Shown here: positions 61,918 to 64,000 of the stretch, one piece after another | Position numbering within the stretch: the stretch's first letter is position 1 | Layout: each line of letters starts with the position of its first letter | Source: Cubamyces lactineus | Lineage: Eukaryota; Basidiomycota; Agaricomycetes; Polyporales; Polyporaceae | Length of the DNA stretch: 64,000 bases | NCBI GenBank assembly: GCA_022376465.1 | Contig: JACDTU010000005.1 | Location: 1,290,001 to 1,354,000 of the forward strand | Direction of reading: 5' to 3' | Notes under the pieces: model-generated | Database searches by the model: none | Told to the model about the DNA's origin: nothing | The model's input: only the letters and a program-made list of their open reading frames with translations | Made by a program: the position numbers and the translations under genes

Positions 61918-62760
61918 GGCTGTTGCGCGATATTTTGCGGGGCGGTGTGCGTCGAGCGTGAGCTGGGGGTCGCGGTGGATGACAGCGAGCGAAGACTGAC
62001 CGAATTAGAGAGAGGAGGTAGAGTGGAAGCGTCAGTGGTCGTGAGGGGTGGTGGTGGTCGTGAGCTCAGAACGGCGCTCGGCTGGTGACGATGCGACGGC
62101 GGAGCGATTCGAGCCAAACACGCGCAAGCACCCCCGCACTGCCAGGGCACCCATCTCATCCCAGGGGCTCTGCCTCGGCTCGAATGTTCTGCGCCCGCAG
62201 TCGCTGCTCAGCTTCGGGGTCTACGGCCGCAAATAAACATGTTACACATCGCTTGTTGGTCATGTTCTATGACCATCGCTAGTAGGTGGTTGACAAACGC
62301 TGACTGGGACAAGCTCGTGTTAAAAGCGTCGTGCAGTTTCCAGTCAAGAGAATGATGTCTTCGGCGAAACCATTTCGAATTCGAATAGCATGCAAACATC
62401 CAAGTGTCAAACAGCGAATCATACACAGGGTATCTAACCGTGGCGAGAAAACGAGCGTCGACGTGGAGGAACGAGGGAACCCAAGGCAGAACAATATTCG
62501 CCCAGGCACATATACTATGGGGACAGCCTCAAGCTTAAAGCCGTGAGCGCGAGCCGTGAACGTGGGATGTACACCTCAAACAACGAAAGGATAACGATAG
62601 GAATCACCGTAAGCGGAGCAGCGACGGTCCCGGGGCGAACAACGACCAAAGGTAAGGTAGGTATGTACACCTGAACTGTCCCAGTGCAACAGAAAATTCC
62701 GACCAAGCATACCGTACTGTACGTGCGACGAGCAACGAGTAGTCGCTCAGCCGCACCTCT
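61918..62760. other. Intergenic region
   Basis: About 840 bases between the R-SNARE start and the stop of the right-edge gene. It contains the R-SNARE promoter and the 3' flank of the next gene. No additional gene is seen. Confidence 0.5.
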
Positions 62761-64000
62761 CTACTCCTCTTCGCCTTCGTCTTCTTCCTGAATACCACGG
62801 AAGGCCGGACCAGCCCGCCCAGTTGGCAACTGCCGTCGCCCGCCCCGCGGCTCAGCACTTTCCAACGTGTTCTCGCTCGGAAGCGGCGAGCTACGACCCG
62901 CAGGTGAAGAGCGGTTCGCCTTGTTGCGCCCGGTCGCCCTTGAGGTCGACGTGCTACCAACAGCCAGCGTAGTCAGGCCTGTAGTTGCCGCCGCACGCTT
63001 CGTCGCTGTCGCCCTAGGGGTCACGCAGCGAGGCGCAGATTGCAGAACAGGGGTCTCCGCCTGCGCGAAAGTTGTGATCGTGCTGCTAGCGGAGGAAGGC
63101 ATCTGTCCCAATCCGCCAACGTACGCCGGACTTTCGTCCTCTTCGTCCACCCAGTCCGACTCATCGCCCAAGCTGAGCGACTGCCTCCCAGAGAACACGT
63201 CACGAATTCCAGAAGGCATTTCGGGTGGGTAAACCGCGAGGACTTCGATGGCAGGGTGCGCCGAACGCGTCTGCCACCCGGGGGGCTCAAGACCCCACGA
63301 CTTCTTCCAGCTAGAGCGGCCTAATGAGTTCAGGTACCCACTGCCCGTCGGATTGGCGAAGGGAGTCTGCCGCTTGTGCGCAACGAATGTAGCAGCAGCA
63401 TGAGCCCGACGAGGAGTCTCATCCAGCGACCGTCTCAGAGCAGCCTTGTGCGGAGAGCTGTTTCTCCGACTGTCAGTCTCGGAGAAGTCGTAGAGAGAAC
63501 CAGGGCGTGAGGAAGCGCGCGAATGCACCGACGACGCAGAGTTGGAGCGTAGATGTGGCGGGCGACTCGGCGTCATCTGGATCTGACGGACCACCCGTGT
63601 CGAGGATCCCGAGCCGCCACGGCGATGGCTTCCCTTTGGCAGAGGCGACGCGGTCCGTCCCATGTACATCGACCCCGCTGAGCTCGCGGAAGGCGATTTG
63701 CGATGCCGGGGATGGTTCACGAAGCTGTGTATCGAGCTTGGGCGTGACATGAACTCCTCGCGCTCGGAATTTGGCGTGTGGCTGCCAAACGACCGCCGAC
63801 TGGGGTCACTACGCTGGCGTGAGACCGACGCAGAGTACGGCGGCGATTCGACGACTGCGTATTGCATCGATGTCGACGAGCGCCGCGAGTTGACGCTGCT
63901 TGACCGTCGTGAGGATACCGAGGCGCGTTTGGCACGATGAGATGTCTTGCCACGCCCTGCAGGAGCCTTGCCACGGCCTCCTGTGCGGCCTTTGACAGTG
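62761..64000 (-). CDS. Hypothetical Ser/Arg-rich protein, 5' end outside the window
   Basis: A single open frame continues to the right edge, so the gene is incomplete. The first visible part is Gly/Arg/Lys-rich (VKGRTGGRGKAPAGRGK). A long disordered segment rich in Ser and Arg follows, including PHLRSNSASSVHSRASSRPG. A more ordered block then reads TGSGYLNSLGRSSWKKSWGL, HPAIEVLAVYPPEMP and LSLGDESDWVDEEDE. The C-terminus ends AFRGIQEEDEGEEE, with the stop at 62761-62763. I do not recognise the family. The composition suggests a phosphorylated scaffold or nuclear protein, but this is a guess. A start at 63867 exists inside the frame, but continuous coding composition upstream suggests the real start lies beyond 64000. 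Confidence 0.65.
   Translation of the reverse strand, partial: TVKGRTGGRGKAPAGRGKTSHRAKRASVSSRRSSSVNSRRSSTSMQYAVVESPPYSASVSRQRSDPSRRSFGSHTPNSEREEFMSRPSSIHSFVNHPRHRKSPSASSAGSMYMGRTASPLPKGSHRRGGSGSSTRVVRQIQMTPSRPPHLRSNSASSVHSRASSRPGSLYDFSETDSRRNSSPHKAALRRSLDETPRRAHAAATFVAHKRQTPFANPTGSGYLNSLGRSSWKKSWGLEPPGWQTRSAHPAIEVLAVYPPEMPSGIRDVFSGRQSLSLGDESDWVDEEDESPAYVGGLGQMPSSASSTITTFAQAETPVLQSAPRCVTPRATATKRAAATTGLTTLAVGSTSTSRATGRNKANRSSPAGRSSPLPSENTLESAEPRGGRRQLPTGRAGPAFRGIQEEDEGEEE

Overview
This is a nuclear fragment of a filamentous basidiomycete, most likely an Agaricomycete and possibly a polypore-type wood-decay fungus. The evidence is dense short GT-AG introns of about 50-100 bases, coding GC clearly above intergenic GC, and families typical of that group: Zn2Cys6 regulators, a DUF6534-type membrane protein pair, a GNAT-Mss4 fusion and a Dur3 urea permease. 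No bacterial-style operons, tRNA or rRNA genes, CRISPR arrays or intact transposons were recognised. Gene models were spliced by eye, so exon edges are inferred except where coordinates are given.

Layout from left to right. 1-6.4 kb: an ABCC/MRP-type ABC exporter (minus) whose second nucleotide-binding domain has no end inside the window. 7.1-9.1 kb: a C2H2 zinc-finger regulator (plus). 9.7-12.1 kb: a cytochrome P450 (minus). 12.9-13.5 kb: a DUF1348 NTF2-like protein (minus). 16.8-18.7 kb: a Zn2Cys6 transcription factor (plus). 19.2-20.0 kb: a syntaxin-8-like Qc-SNARE (plus). 20.2-21.5 kb: a GNAT acetyltransferase fused to an Mss4 zinc domain (minus). 23.6-26.1 kb: a Sch9-like AGC kinase with a C2 domain (minus). 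26.8-27.9 kb: a class I glutamine amidotransferase (minus). 28.5-29.8 kb: a single-pass membrane protein with a cytoplasmic coiled coil (minus). 31.8-34.6 kb: the Dur3 urea/H+ symporter (plus). 35.0-37.4 kb: eIF3 subunit L (minus). 37.9-40.0 kb: a Cid1/Trf-type terminal nucleotidyltransferase (plus). 40.2-43.5 kb: the ribosome-biogenesis protein Nop4/RBM28 (minus). 48.6-50.1 kb: a RING coiled-coil protein (plus). 53.1-57.9 kb: two tandem DUF6534-like multipass membrane genes (minus). 59.0-60.4 kb: a DNAJC17/Cwf23-type spliceosomal J-protein (minus). 61.2-61.9 kb: a synaptobrevin/Snc1 R-SNARE (minus). 62.8 kb to the right edge: a Ser-rich hypothetical protein (minus, 5'-incomplete).

Functionally this is a mixed chromosomal neighbourhood rather than one system. 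Housekeeping genes (eIF3l, Nop4, DNAJC17, nucleotidyltransferase, two SNAREs) alternate with nutrient and signalling genes (Sch9-like kinase, Dur3, amidotransferase) and accessory genes (ABC exporter, P450, DUF6534 pair). The gene-poor stretches are 13.5-16.8, 43.5-48.6 and 50.1-53.1 kb.

The most unusual signal is splicing architecture. The R-SNARE seems to have its start codon split by an intron and carries an 8-nt exon. Dur3 has a 6-nt exon. The two DUF6534 genes each resolve into 18 tiny exons, 14 of them identical in length. The ABC gene has one GC-AG intron.
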